DNA of 56,660 bases, taken from positions 1 through 56,660 of the forward strand of contig JALXFE010000290.1 in the NCBI GenBank assembly GCA_027069135.1. Direction: 5' to 3'. Made by a program: the position numbers and the translations under genes. A model generated the notes under the pieces. That model was not told the origin of the DNA and searched no databases. It saw nothing but the letters and a program-made list of their open reading frames with translations. Shown in pieces: positions 18,505 to 26,207 of the stretch. Position 1 is the first letter of the stretch. Every line of letters begins with the position of its first letter. Source of the stretch: Thermoanaerobaculia bacterium (lineage in GTDB: Bacteria; Acidobacteriota; Thermoanaerobaculia; Multivoradales; JAHZIX01).

Positions 18505-19484
18505 GTCCAAGAGGCCTCAGCCTCCCGGACCTCGAGAGCCCCTCCACTGCCTGGCGGCGGGAGGGGTTTTTCGTTGCCGGAAGCAGCGAGAGCCAAGACG
18601 CCCACGCCCAAGACAGTGAGTAGGGTGCCGACGAGGCTCCGGGCTCGAAGGGATTCGCCGGTGAGCCGGGCGTCGATGAAGAGGCTGAAGACCGGAGTCG
18701 TGGCCAGGAGCACGGCGACGACGGTCGCCGGGGCGTAAGCGATCCCTGCCGTCATCATCAGAATTCCAAGATAGGAACCCAAGACCGTCGGTTTGACGAG
18801 GGCTAGAAGTGAGCGAGGATTCGCCAGCAGGCCTAGGGTGGCTCGCCCGCGTCCCGCCAATGCCACCAGGACGACCAGACCCAGGGCAGAGGCCCCAAGT
18901 CGAAGAAAGCTTGCGGGCAGGGGCGGAATCCTCAGCATGCCCTCTTTAGCCAGGACGATGCCAGCTCCCTGTCCAAGAGCCGCAAACAACGCGAAGATCA
19001 CACCGACTCGGGTGAATCCCCCAGGAGACGAGCCTGGGGAAGGACGCCGCTCGGCGACCACCAGGATTACGCCCCAGAGAATGATGATCGCTCCGAGCCC
19101 CTGGCCCGCCGTCAATCGTTCTCCGAGAAAGGCTGCGGCCAGGGCAGCGGTGAATACCGGAGCGAGACTTTGTAGAAGTAGGGTCCGATAGACCCCGAGA
19201 TGGTGGACCGAAGCAAAGAGGGCGGAATCCCCCAGACTCAATCCCACCACGCCGGATAGCGCGACGAGCCAAAGTTCCCTCGGTGCCGCGGAGAGAAGGG
19301 GCCCGAGCTGTCCGAAAGCCACCGTCGTCAGACCGAGGAAGACCGTAGACAACAAACATTTGACGAGATTCACCGCCCGGGCGCCGTGGTCCCCGATGAG
19401 ACCTCGAAACATCGTCAAGGAGATCGCCCAGGCCAGGGCAGCCCCTAGGCAGGCGGCCTCGGCGAGGGTGACGCTCAAGTCCAT
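18414..19484 (-). CDS. EamA/DMT-family transporter
   Basis: The protein has about ten hydrophobic segments in two homologous halves, typical of EamA (drug/metabolite) transporters, with internal segments such as LQSLAPVFTAALAAAFLGERL in the first half and an equivalent in the second. The substrate is unknown. The frame is open to 19631, but the ATG at 19484 gives a start just before the first helix (MDLSVTLAEAACLGAALAWA), with a weak AAGAAG upstream. The last ~50 residues (after LALAASGNEK) lie beyond the final helix and run over the terminator of the opposing metallopeptidase gene and 91 bp into its coding sequence, so this tail looks like a late stop rather than a conserved domain. Length from 19484 is 356 residues. 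Confidence 0.85.
   Translation of the reverse strand: MDLSVTLAEAACLGAALAWAISLTMFRGLIGDHGARAVNLVKCLLSTVFLGLTTVAFGQLGPLLSAAPRELWLVALSGVVGLSLGDSALFASVHHLGVYRTLLLQSLAPVFTAALAAAFLGERLTAGQGLGAIIILWGVILVVAERRPSPGSSPGGFTRVGVIFALFAALGQGAGIVLAKEGMLRIPPLPASFLRLGASALGLVVLVALAGRGRATLGLLANPRSLLALVKPTVLGSYLGILMMTAGIAYAPATVVAVLLATTPVFSLFIDARLTGESLRARSLVGTLLTVLGVGVLALAASGNEKPLPPPGSGGALEVREAEASWTQGAVADHAVVSPLSKPSAKKGGSMGAVTL
18539..18571 (+). terminator. Rho-independent terminator of the metallopeptidase gene
   Basis: A stem CCCCTCC/GGAGGGG (18539-18545 with 18560-18566) is followed directly by TTTTT. It lies 35 bp after the stop of the metallopeptidase and also within the C-terminal codons of the opposing EamA gene. 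Confidence 0.75.
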
Positions 19485-19670
19485 CGCTTCTTTGTGTTCA
19501 TTTTGACACCCTATCGCCTCGGCTCCCCAAGCGAGAGATATTTTTCCGCCACCCCTGACAAAAGTTGGGGTTCCGGGCTCACAAAAGTCCGAGAAGATGG
19601 CTACCCGGCGAAGGTTGTGGTGCTTCTGCACTGGTGTCAGAGTGACGACTCATAGAACGGAGGTACCAGA

Positions 19671-22577
19671 ATGGTCGGAAGATCTCCTTCCTTCAGCAGA
19701 CTTTGGCTCGCCCTTGCCACCCTCTTCGTGGCCCTGCCCACGGCCGCTCAGGAAATTGTGCAGGTCCCCGGGGATTTCGCAACGCTGCAACAGGCTCTCG
19801 ACCGCCAACGCAACCGGGGCGGAATCATCGAGTTGGCCCAGGGCACCTATGTGGCTCCAAACCGCGGGTTTCGCCTCCGCAACCCCCGCCAGGGCCTGAC
19901 CGTCAGGGCAGCTGCCGGAGCCACGGTGGTCCTCGAGGGCGAAGGAGCCCATACCATCTTCGAATTCGAGAACAGCGCCCGAGAAAACGGTCAGCGGGTC
20001 CTCTTCCAAGACCTCATCTTCCGTAACGGCTTCTCTACCGAAGAAAAGATCGGCGGCGCTGTCAGCGTGATCGCCGCAGAGGCCTCGTTTCTCCGGTGTC
20101 GGTTCGAAGATAGCCGGTCCGAGGCCCCCACCACGGGAGGCGGTGGAGTCCTGATTTTCGACGATTCGGATGTGGTCTTCCTCGACTCCGAGTGGCAAGG
20201 CAACTCTGCCCAGAACCGCGGTGGGGCCGTGACCGTCGTGGAATCTACAGCGGAATTCCATGGCAACACCTTTGAGGACAATCGGACCAACTTACCCGGC
20301 CATGCCACCAACGCGGCCGGTGGCGCCATCTACGTTTTCAACTCCAAAGTGAGGATCGCGAGCAGTCATTTCGAGGACAACCAAACCGGTTGGGTCGGGG
20401 GAGCGATCTGGATCTTCGGCGAATGGCGGGAGCCTCTCGAGAATCCGGCAGCGGAAGTCCAGGTCTTTGATTCGACCTTCTTCGGCAATCGATCTTTCAA
20501 CGACGACTGCTGCCTACCACCGGGTTCCACCGCCGGCGGGGCCATCCACGTCGAAGACCATGCTACCTTGCGCGTCTATCGCTCTGAGTTCCTGGAAAAT
20601 CGCGCTGAGACCGGCGGAGCCATCGATGGCTACCGCGCCATCCTCGAGGTCTACGACACGGTCTTCCGCGGCAATTCCACGGTACCCCAGAATCAAGCCT
20701 CCACCTTCGGTGGCACCATTTTCCTGATCTCTTCGGATTTTAACGACGCCACCACCGACTTCGGTGCCATCAATCGGCGACCGGCGAGCCTCCTCCTCAA
20801 GAATTCCCTCGTTCAGGGGGTCTTTGGAGCTACGACCATTCCATCTCAGAACGGCGGCTGCCTCGCGGCAGCCGGCGATATCAACCGTCGGTTCGGCGAC
20901 GGTGCGGTTCCCCAAGACGGCACCATCGAGGACAACAGAGCCCGGGTCGAGGTTCGCCAGACAGCTTTCTTCGACTGCGATGTCGAGGGCCTGCCCCAGG
21001 GTGGCAGCGGTTTCGGCGGCGCCGTGAACCTACGCCTGGCGGAGCTTCAGATGGTGGATTCCCTCATCCTGGACTCCGACTGCCTGACGGATGGCTGTGG
21101 GGGCGGAGGCATCGGCGCCTTAGGGGAATCCCTGGTCGGTCTCGTCGGCAGCACTCTGGCCGGCAACTCTGCCCACCGCGGTGGCGGGATCTTCCTGAGC
21201 GGATCGACCCTCCAGGCCATCAGTAGCCAATTTGTCTCGAATCTGGTGTCCGCCCCCGGAGGCACTACAGATATCCGCAACAGCCGAGGGGCAGGAATTT
21301 TCTCGATCCCCGGCTTCTCCGCAGCCCAACCGGAGCGCAATACGGATGTCGATGGCCTGGTCCAGGACTGCACCTTCGCCGACAACCAGGGCCTCCCGGT
21401 CTGGGATGTGGATGTCGATGACGGCCCCCATAACACGGTGGTCTATGACGGGAATCGGTTCGGGCCATCGATCTTTACCAACAAGGTCTACGTCAACCAG
21501 TTGATCCGGGTCTCCGGGGAATCGGCGACCCAACTCAACAACCTGGTCGTGCGTCGGGGGGACGGAACCTCCACGGCAAAGAGCCCCGGCGGCAACCGGT
21601 CGGTAGCAACGTCTCCGGCTGCAGGAACCCTCCTCGCGGTTCCTTCGGAGCTCAGCCGCTCGGGCCCCGGGACTCCCGGTGGGCGTTCCTTCCTGGCCTT
21701 CGCCTGGAGCGGCGCCAACGCCAACCTCTCGGGTCAGAATCTCCCGAGTAGAAGCGGGCTCCGGGAGGCCACCACCGAAGAGAATTTCGAGCTGCGCAAC
21801 GGAGGGACAGTCCTCGACGAAACCGCCCTCTCCGCGGCTCTCTGCTCGACGGGCCCACTCCTGTGCCTCAACGAAGAACGCTTCAAGCTCGGCGTCGATT
21901 GGGCGACCCCCCGGGGACAATTCGGACCTGGACGCTCGGTGCAGCTCACCGGCGATACCGGCTATTTCTTCTTTTTCAACGAGAGCAACGTCGAGATGGT
22001 CGTGAAGGTCCTGGACGCTTGCGGCAACAACGGCCACTATTGGGCCTTTGCCGGAGGTCTCACCAACGTCAATACCCGGATGCGCGTGGTGGATTCCCTC
22101 TCCGGCCAGGTCCAGATCTACGACAATCCCCAGAGAACTCCGTTTCAGCCACTACAGGATACCGGCGCATTTCCTTCCTGCGAATTCGACCCGGCCTTGG
22201 CCGCCCTCGAGGATACCCTGGAAAGCCTCCGGCAGCGGATGGCGGATCCCCTTCGTCTCAACGGCGAGCGCTTCGAGGTCAGCGTGCGGTTCCGTACCCC
22301 CCAAGGCCAGGAGGGTGAAGGCCAGCCCGTCCAGCTGACCGGTGACACCGGCTATTACTTCTTCTTTAGCGAGAACAACGTCGAGATGGTCATCAAGGTC
22401 CTTCGAGGCTGCGGCATCAACGGTAATTATTGGGTGTTCGCCGGAGGCCTGACCAATGTCGAGGTAGAGATCACCGTGACGGACACGGCGAACGGGGCCG
22501 TTAAGACCTACATCAACCCTCTCGGTTCGCCGTTCCAAGCGATTCAGGACACCGAAGCCTTCACCACCTGCCCCTGA
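19671..22577 (+). CDS. Secreted right-handed beta-helix protein with duplicated C-terminal module
   Basis: This 968-residue protein has a signal peptide (LWLALATLFVALPTAAQ). Residues about 30-640 are parallel beta-helix repeats, visible as recurrent GGAV, DNRT, GNSA and RGGA turns of the Pel/CSLREA-less polymorphic type. After a Ser/Gly-rich linker come two copies of a ~105-residue module (about 732-838 and 861-968). Each starts L-x-x-ERF, contains QLTGDTGYFFFF or QLTGDTGYYFFF, then NVEMVxKVL, a GC/CG-N-GxYW segment and FAGGLTNV, and ends near F-x-x-C. The same module ends the protein at 35375-36208. The ATG has GGAGG seven bases upstream. A role in surface binding or carbohydrate interaction is plausible but unproven. 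It is divergent from the EamA gene. Confidence 0.8.
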   Translation: MVGRSPSFSRLWLALATLFVALPTAAQEIVQVPGDFATLQQALDRQRNRGGIIELAQGTYVAPNRGFRLRNPRQGLTVRAAAGATVVLEGEGAHTIFEFENSARENGQRVLFQDLIFRNGFSTEEKIGGAVSVIAAEASFLRCRFEDSRSEAPTTGGGGVLIFDDSDVVFLDSEWQGNSAQNRGGAVTVVESTAEFHGNTFEDNRTNLPGHATNAAGGAIYVFNSKVRIASSHFEDNQTGWVGGAIWIFGEWREPLENPAAEVQVFDSTFFGNRSFNDDCCLPPGSTAGGAIHVEDHATLRVYRSEFLENRAETGGAIDGYRAILEVYDTVFRGNSTVPQNQASTFGGTIFLISSDFNDATTDFGAINRRPASLLLKNSLVQGVFGATTIPSQNGGCLAAAGDINRRFGDGAVPQDGTIEDNRARVEVRQTAFFDCDVEGLPQGGSGFGGAVNLRLAELQMVDSLILDSDCLTDGCGGGGIGALGESLVGLVGSTLAGNSAHRGGGIFLSGSTLQAISSQFVSNLVSAPGGTTDIRNSRGAGIFSIPGFSAAQPERNTDVDGLVQDCTFADNQGLPVWDVDVDDGPHNTVVYDGNRFGPSIFTNKVYVNQLIRVSGESATQLNNLVVRRGDGTSTAKSPGGNRSVATSPAAGTLLAVPSELSRSGPGTPGGRSFLAFAWSGANANLSGQNLPSRSGLREATTEENFELRNGGTVLDETALSAALCSTGPLLCLNEERFKLGVDWATPRGQFGPGRSVQLTGDTGYFFFFNESNVEMVVKVLDACGNNGHYWAFAGGLTNVNTRMRVVDSLSGQVQIYDNPQRTPFQPLQDTGAFPSCEFDPALAALEDTLESLRQRMADPLRLNGERFEVSVRFRTPQGQEGEGQPVQLTGDTGYYFFFSENNVEMVIKVLRGCGINGNYWVFAGGLTNVEVEITVTDTANGAVKTYINPLGSPFQAIQDTEAFTTCP

Positions 22578-22590
22578 GGTCCTCGAGATC

Positions 22591-22612
22591 GGCCCGGGAT
22601 TTGTCCCGGGCC
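22591..22612 (+). terminator. GC-rich terminator-like hairpin
   Basis: A perfect 9-bp stem, GGCCCGGGA/TCCCGGGCC with a TTTG tetraloop, begins 14 bp after the beta-helix protein stop. Downstream is pyrimidine-rich (CTTCCCTCCT) but without a pure T-run, so termination may be partial. Confidence 0.5.
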
Positions 22613-22668
22613 GCCTTCCCTCCTGCTAAAATTCCCCCTCCCAGAAACCAGCACAGGAGGGGATCCCC

Positions 22669-23151
22669 GTGGAAAAACAACGCAGATACTGGCTGCTCAA
22701 GAGCGAGCCTGAGTCCTATAGCATCGACGATCTTCAACGCGATGGCTCCACCTATTGGGATGGGGTCCGCAACTACCAGGCCCGCAACTTCATGCGTGAC
22801 GATATGAAGCTCGGTGACGGCATCCTCTACTACCATTCCAACACCAAACCCCCGGGAATCGTCGGCATCGCCCGGGTGAGCCGCGAGGGGTATCCAGACC
22901 CCAGCCAATTCGACGAAAAAAGCCACTATTTCGACTCCAAATCCAGCGAGGAGAATCCTCGCTGGATCGTCGTCGACGTAGAGTTCGTGGCCAAACTCGA
23001 CGAGACTCTCTCCCTCCCGGAGCTCAAAAAAGATTCTAGCCTGGAAGGCTTGCCCCTCCTTCGAAAGGGCCAGCGCCTCTCCGTCCAGCCGGTGGACGCG
23101 AAGCATTGGCGCCACATTCTCAAGCGGGCGGGCGTGAAAGAAGCTACATAA
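22669..23151 (+). CDS. EVE domain protein
   Basis: The 160-residue protein is a single EVE (PUA-like) domain, starting YWLLKSEPESYSIDDL and carrying WDGVRNYQARNFMR and LYYHSNTKPPGIVGIARV. These are near-diagnostic of the bacterial family related to human THYN1. The fold binds modified bases in DNA or RNA; the actual ligand here is unknown. The start is GTG at 22669, preceded by a strong AGGAGGGG. It is cytosolic, has no operon partner and is convergent with the IPTL-tailed gene. Confidence 0.9.
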   Translation: MEKQRRYWLLKSEPESYSIDDLQRDGSTYWDGVRNYQARNFMRDDMKLGDGILYYHSNTKPPGIVGIARVSREGYPDPSQFDEKSHYFDSKSSEENPRWIVVDVEFVAKLDETLSLPELKKDSSLEGLPLLRKGQRLSVQPVDAKHWRHILKRAGVKEAT

Positions 23152-23156
23152 GAAAA

Positions 23157-23190
23157 ACGGCGTTCCTTAGCACACGCCAGGGAACGCCGT
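23157..23190 (-). terminator. Terminator hairpin between convergent genes
   Basis: A perfect 10-bp stem, ACGGCGTTCC/GGAACGCCGT with a 14-nt loop, lies between the EVE gene and the IPTL-tailed gene. Read on the minus strand it is followed by TTTTTC, so it is best placed to stop minus-strand transcripts; on the plus strand it may still act as a weaker terminator for the EVE gene. Confidence 0.65.
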
Positions 23191-23234
23191 CTCGTGTCGG
23201 GCTTCTCTCGTTTCGGCCTTCGTCTCAGAGCCCA

Positions 23235-23263
23235 AAGAAAAAGGCCGCCCTATGGCGACCTTT
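23235..23263 (-). terminator. Terminator of the IPTL-tailed protein gene
   Basis: On the minus strand AAAGGTCGCC pairs with GGCGGCCTTT (one mismatch, ATAG loop) and is followed by TTCTTT. It lies about 27 bp after the stop at 23290 and would be the first terminator met by that transcript. Confidence 0.65.
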
Positions 23264-23289
23264 CTCGAAGAAGAGGCTGAGATCTAGCC

Positions 23290-24099
23290 TCAGTTGGTGG
23301 CCTTGCGACGCATCAGGAAGAGCGCAGCACCCGCCAGGAGCGCCAACAGAGCGATGAGGCCCACGACGTCCAGGGTCGGGATGGCGAGGATGTCGCCGCC
23401 ACCACCACCACCAGCTCCACCTTCCTGACCGAGGATCTGGAAGAGGAAGTCCGGGTTGGTGCCGCCGCCGACACCACAGGTGGTCTGACGATCGAAGGCC
23501 GTGCAACCGGAGCCGAAGCCGTCACCAGGGTTGCGCCACACACCTCCGGAGAAGCTCTGGGTCGTGCGGTTGCTCCAGAAATGCTGGCCAGCGGTTCCAA
23601 AGTCCAGGTTGGAGATCAAGGTCACCCAATAGAAGCCCATGGGCAGAATGCAGGGAGCCGGCAGATCGAGGACATAGGAACCCATCGTCTGGCTGGTGGG
23701 AACGACCCCCGGGTAGGTGCATAGAGCGCCGGCGCCGGTGTCCGGAAAGCCCGCCGCATCCGCGTAGAAGAAGACGTCCACACTGGCGGTTGGGCCGGTG
23801 GTCGAGAAGGTACCCACGGTGGTGACCTGCTCGATGGTCCAGCCATCGGCGAACGTCACCTCGAAGTCGTCACCGCCTTCGGAGTCGTAGCCATCGAAAG
23901 CCGCTTCGAAATTCTGATCCGGCGCGCCGTTGCCGGACGCCATGTCGGTCTGGTCGTACAAGAGGATGGCTGCACCCTCAGGAATCGTCGGAACCACACC
24001 ACCTACGCCAGCGGCGTTGCTCAGCTGAGCGGCTGCCGGCAGAGCCAGGAGGGCCAAGGCCATAGCGCCTACCCACGCGATCTTTCCAACTCTGAACAT
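23290..24099 (-). CDS. Secreted protein with IPTL-type C-terminal sorting signal
   Basis: The 269-residue protein has an N-terminal signal peptide (WVGAMALALLALPAAAQ), a beta-rich mature region with paired Cys, a Gly-rich linker (GGAGGGGGG) and a C-terminal tripartite tail. The tail starts at about residue 240 with IPTLDVVGL, continues as a hydrophobic helix and ends in basic MRRKATN. This matches the IPTL-CTERM class, which is thought to be recognised by an exosortase-like enzyme in the inner membrane. The function of the mature domain is unknown. The start at 24099 follows AGAGGAGA. It is monocistronic, with a terminator downstream. Confidence 0.85.
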   Translation of the reverse strand: MFRVGKIAWVGAMALALLALPAAAQLSNAAGVGGVVPTIPEGAAILLYDQTDMASGNGAPDQNFEAAFDGYDSEGGDDFEVTFADGWTIEQVTTVGTFSTTGPTASVDVFFYADAAGFPDTGAGALCTYPGVVPTSQTMGSYVLDLPAPCILPMGFYWVTLISNLDFGTAGQHFWSNRTTQSFSGGVWRNPGDGFGSGCTAFDRQTTCGVGGGTNPDFLFQILGQEGGAGGGGGGDILAIPTLDVVGLIALLALLAGAALFLMRRKATN

Positions 24100-24171
24100 A
24101 ATCGTCTCCTCTTCTCGATTTTTTTTCTGCTACGCGGATCCAGGGGATTGTACGTCAAGCGCTGGAAAATG

Positions 24172-26190
24172 TCAGCCCTTCTCGCGAATCCTACGAAGAT
24201 TCTCTTGAAATTGGGGATTGTCCGGTTCCAGCTCAAGGGCTCGGACGAGAGCAGCCTCTGCGGCCTCCAAATCCCCCTGAAGGTACGCGATATTTGCCTT
24301 GAATTGAAAGACTACCGCAGCCTCCGGAGTCAGGCGCTCCGCTTCCCCGAGCACCTGCCACGCCGCATTATAGTCCCCTCGGCGGGCGGCGTCTCTCACT
24401 TTTTGCAACAAGAGTGCAGATTCCACCTCTTCAGGGGTCTTGGCCACCTTCTCTACCCAACGCTCCCCGAGGCGGTCCAGGGCCTTTCGGGGGGCTTGGT
24501 ACCCCTCATCGAAACGGACGGCTGTCCGATAATCCTTCACAGCCCCGTTTAGATGGCCCTGGCTTTCAAGAATCTGCCCCCTTCTGAAGAAGGCTGGCGC
24601 GAAGGCCGGGGAAAGCTCCAGGGCCCGATCGACGGACTCGAGCGCTTCCTCTTCGCGGTGCAACGCCAAGAGGGCCGCCGCCAGATCGACATGGAGGACC
24701 GGATTCTCCGGGGAGGCCTGGATCAGCTTGAAATAGGCCCGAGCGGCCTCGCGGTACTTCCCTTCCTTCATCGCGAAAGCGGCATCGTTACGGCTCAGCG
24801 ACGGTTCTTCCCTCTCCCCGCCCCCGATGTAGCCGAGACTCCGAAGCTTCTCCAAGACCGCCGCATCGACCGCCTCATTCCCCACGCCCGCATCCCCATC
24901 CCCGGTGCCCAGGGGCTCGGTCTCATAGGTTGCTACCCGCGGGCGAGGCGGGGGCCGTGGGCTAAACGCCGGCTCCAGAAACTCTCCGGACATGTCTTCT
25001 GAAGCCGGCAATCCTGCCAACTCGAGCAGAGTCGGGGCGATGTCGAAGATAGAAGCATCTTCCAGGGTCACCCCGGCCCGCACACCGGCGCCGTAAAGGA
25101 ACAGACTGCCGTCGATCTTGTGAAAGCGGTGGCTGACCCTCCGCAAGTCCCGCGCCTTGCTGGGGTCCTGAAGGAGAGTTCCGAGCTCGAAGCCATGGTC
25201 GGAGAGGACCATGAGCACCGCGTCATCGTCCAAAATTGCGAGGTACCGGCCCAAGATTTCGTCCGCCAGCTCATACACGGCTTCCACGGTGCCCCCAAAG
25301 CTCTCGGCCTGGGCCGCCAAGTCTCCCACCAGATTCTCTTGGCGGTGCAGGTGGCCGAAGAGATGGGCCAGGGTGTCCGTTGCTTCAACATAGACCAGCA
25401 GCAGATCCGGTGTTTCGCGAACCGCCAGGTCGAGGCCGATGGCACTGTGGGTTTCAGCTGCCGCCAACGCCCAACGAAGATGGCTGACTTCGTCGCCGAA
25501 GCCGAATTTCGCCTTGGGATCGAAATCCGGGATCTTGGCGAAGCGTCCAAGCTCGGCGGAGGAGATGGATTCCGGTTGCCGGATCAGCGGCTCGATGCGT
25601 TCCTTGAGCTCCGGTGGATAGGTGATTCCCGGGAGCTCGCCCAGGGCTTCGTCGTCGGCCAGAAGAAAATGGTAGGCCACGCGGTCTGAGACCATGGAGC
25701 CCAGAACTTTCTCTGCGGGCCAGGTCGCCCACCACCCGACGACACCGACGGACTTGCCGGCATCCGAGAAGAGATTCCACAGCGCTCGAACTCTGCGTTC
25801 CCGACGCGTCACTGGAAGCTCTTTGCCGGTGATCGGGGACCGAACGACGAAATCCGTGACGCCATGATCCGCCGGCCTGCGACCGGTAGCGAGGGTCGTC
25901 CAGATCACCGGGCTCATGAGCGGATGCGCGCTGGTCAAGGGTCCGGAGGCCCCCTCTCGGCGCAATTTCTCAAAATTCGGCAGCTTCCCCTCGGAGATCA
26001 GCTCTTCGACCAGCGTCGGCTCCAGACCGTCGAAGCCGAGGACCACGATCCGCGGCGCAAGGTAACTTCCGGGCGCGTGGGAAGACTGTTCCGATGGCTG
26101 ACAGGAGATCGTGATGAGGCCAACCAGAAGGCCAGCCAGACGGAAAGCGAGCCCATGGCTCCGAAAGCGTCGTTGGGAGGTACGGATCAT
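24172..26190 (-). CDS. Type I phosphodiesterase/alkaline-phosphatase-fold lipoprotein with TPR domain
   Basis: The protein has a lipoprotein signal ending LITISC (Cys30). Residues about 47-420 have the alkaline phosphatase superfamily layout: metal Asp in VVLGFDGLEP (D54), the nucleophile segment SPVIWTTLATG, then VEATDTLAHLFG and LSDHGFELG supplying metal ligands. This is typical of AP-type phosphodiesterases and sugar-phosphate transferases. After a Pro-rich linker, residues about 480-672 form TPR repeats (AARAYFKLIQASPENPVLHV and similar). A TTG at 26199 is possible, but the ATG at 26190 is chosen. The product is 672 residues. The substrate is unknown. It follows the DASS transporter gene after 17 bp and is probably cotranscribed with it. 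Confidence 0.8.
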   Translation of the reverse strand: MIRTSQRRFRSHGLAFRLAGLLVGLITISCQPSEQSSHAPGSYLAPRIVVLGFDGLEPTLVEELISEGKLPNFEKLRREGASGPLTSAHPLMSPVIWTTLATGRRPADHGVTDFVVRSPITGKELPVTRRERRVRALWNLFSDAGKSVGVVGWWATWPAEKVLGSMVSDRVAYHFLLADDEALGELPGITYPPELKERIEPLIRQPESISSAELGRFAKIPDFDPKAKFGFGDEVSHLRWALAAAETHSAIGLDLAVRETPDLLLVYVEATDTLAHLFGHLHRQENLVGDLAAQAESFGGTVEAVYELADEILGRYLAILDDDAVLMVLSDHGFELGTLLQDPSKARDLRRVSHRFHKIDGSLFLYGAGVRAGVTLEDASIFDIAPTLLELAGLPASEDMSGEFLEPAFSPRPPPRPRVATYETEPLGTGDGDAGVGNEAVDAAVLEKLRSLGYIGGGEREEPSLSRNDAAFAMKEGKYREAARAYFKLIQASPENPVLHVDLAAALLALHREEEALESVDRALELSPAFAPAFFRRGQILESQGHLNGAVKDYRTAVRFDEGYQAPRKALDRLGERWVEKVAKTPEEVESALLLQKVRDAARRGDYNAAWQVLGEAERLTPEAAVVFQFKANIAYLQGDLEAAEAALVRALELEPDNPQFQENLRRIREKG

Positions 26191-26207
26191 CGGTCGCAAT
26201 CCTACCG

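Noticed and set aside
16801-18510. 569-codon open frame antisense to the metallopeptidase
   Set aside because: The plus strand has signal peptide, HELGH and a terminator; the antisense frame has none of these.
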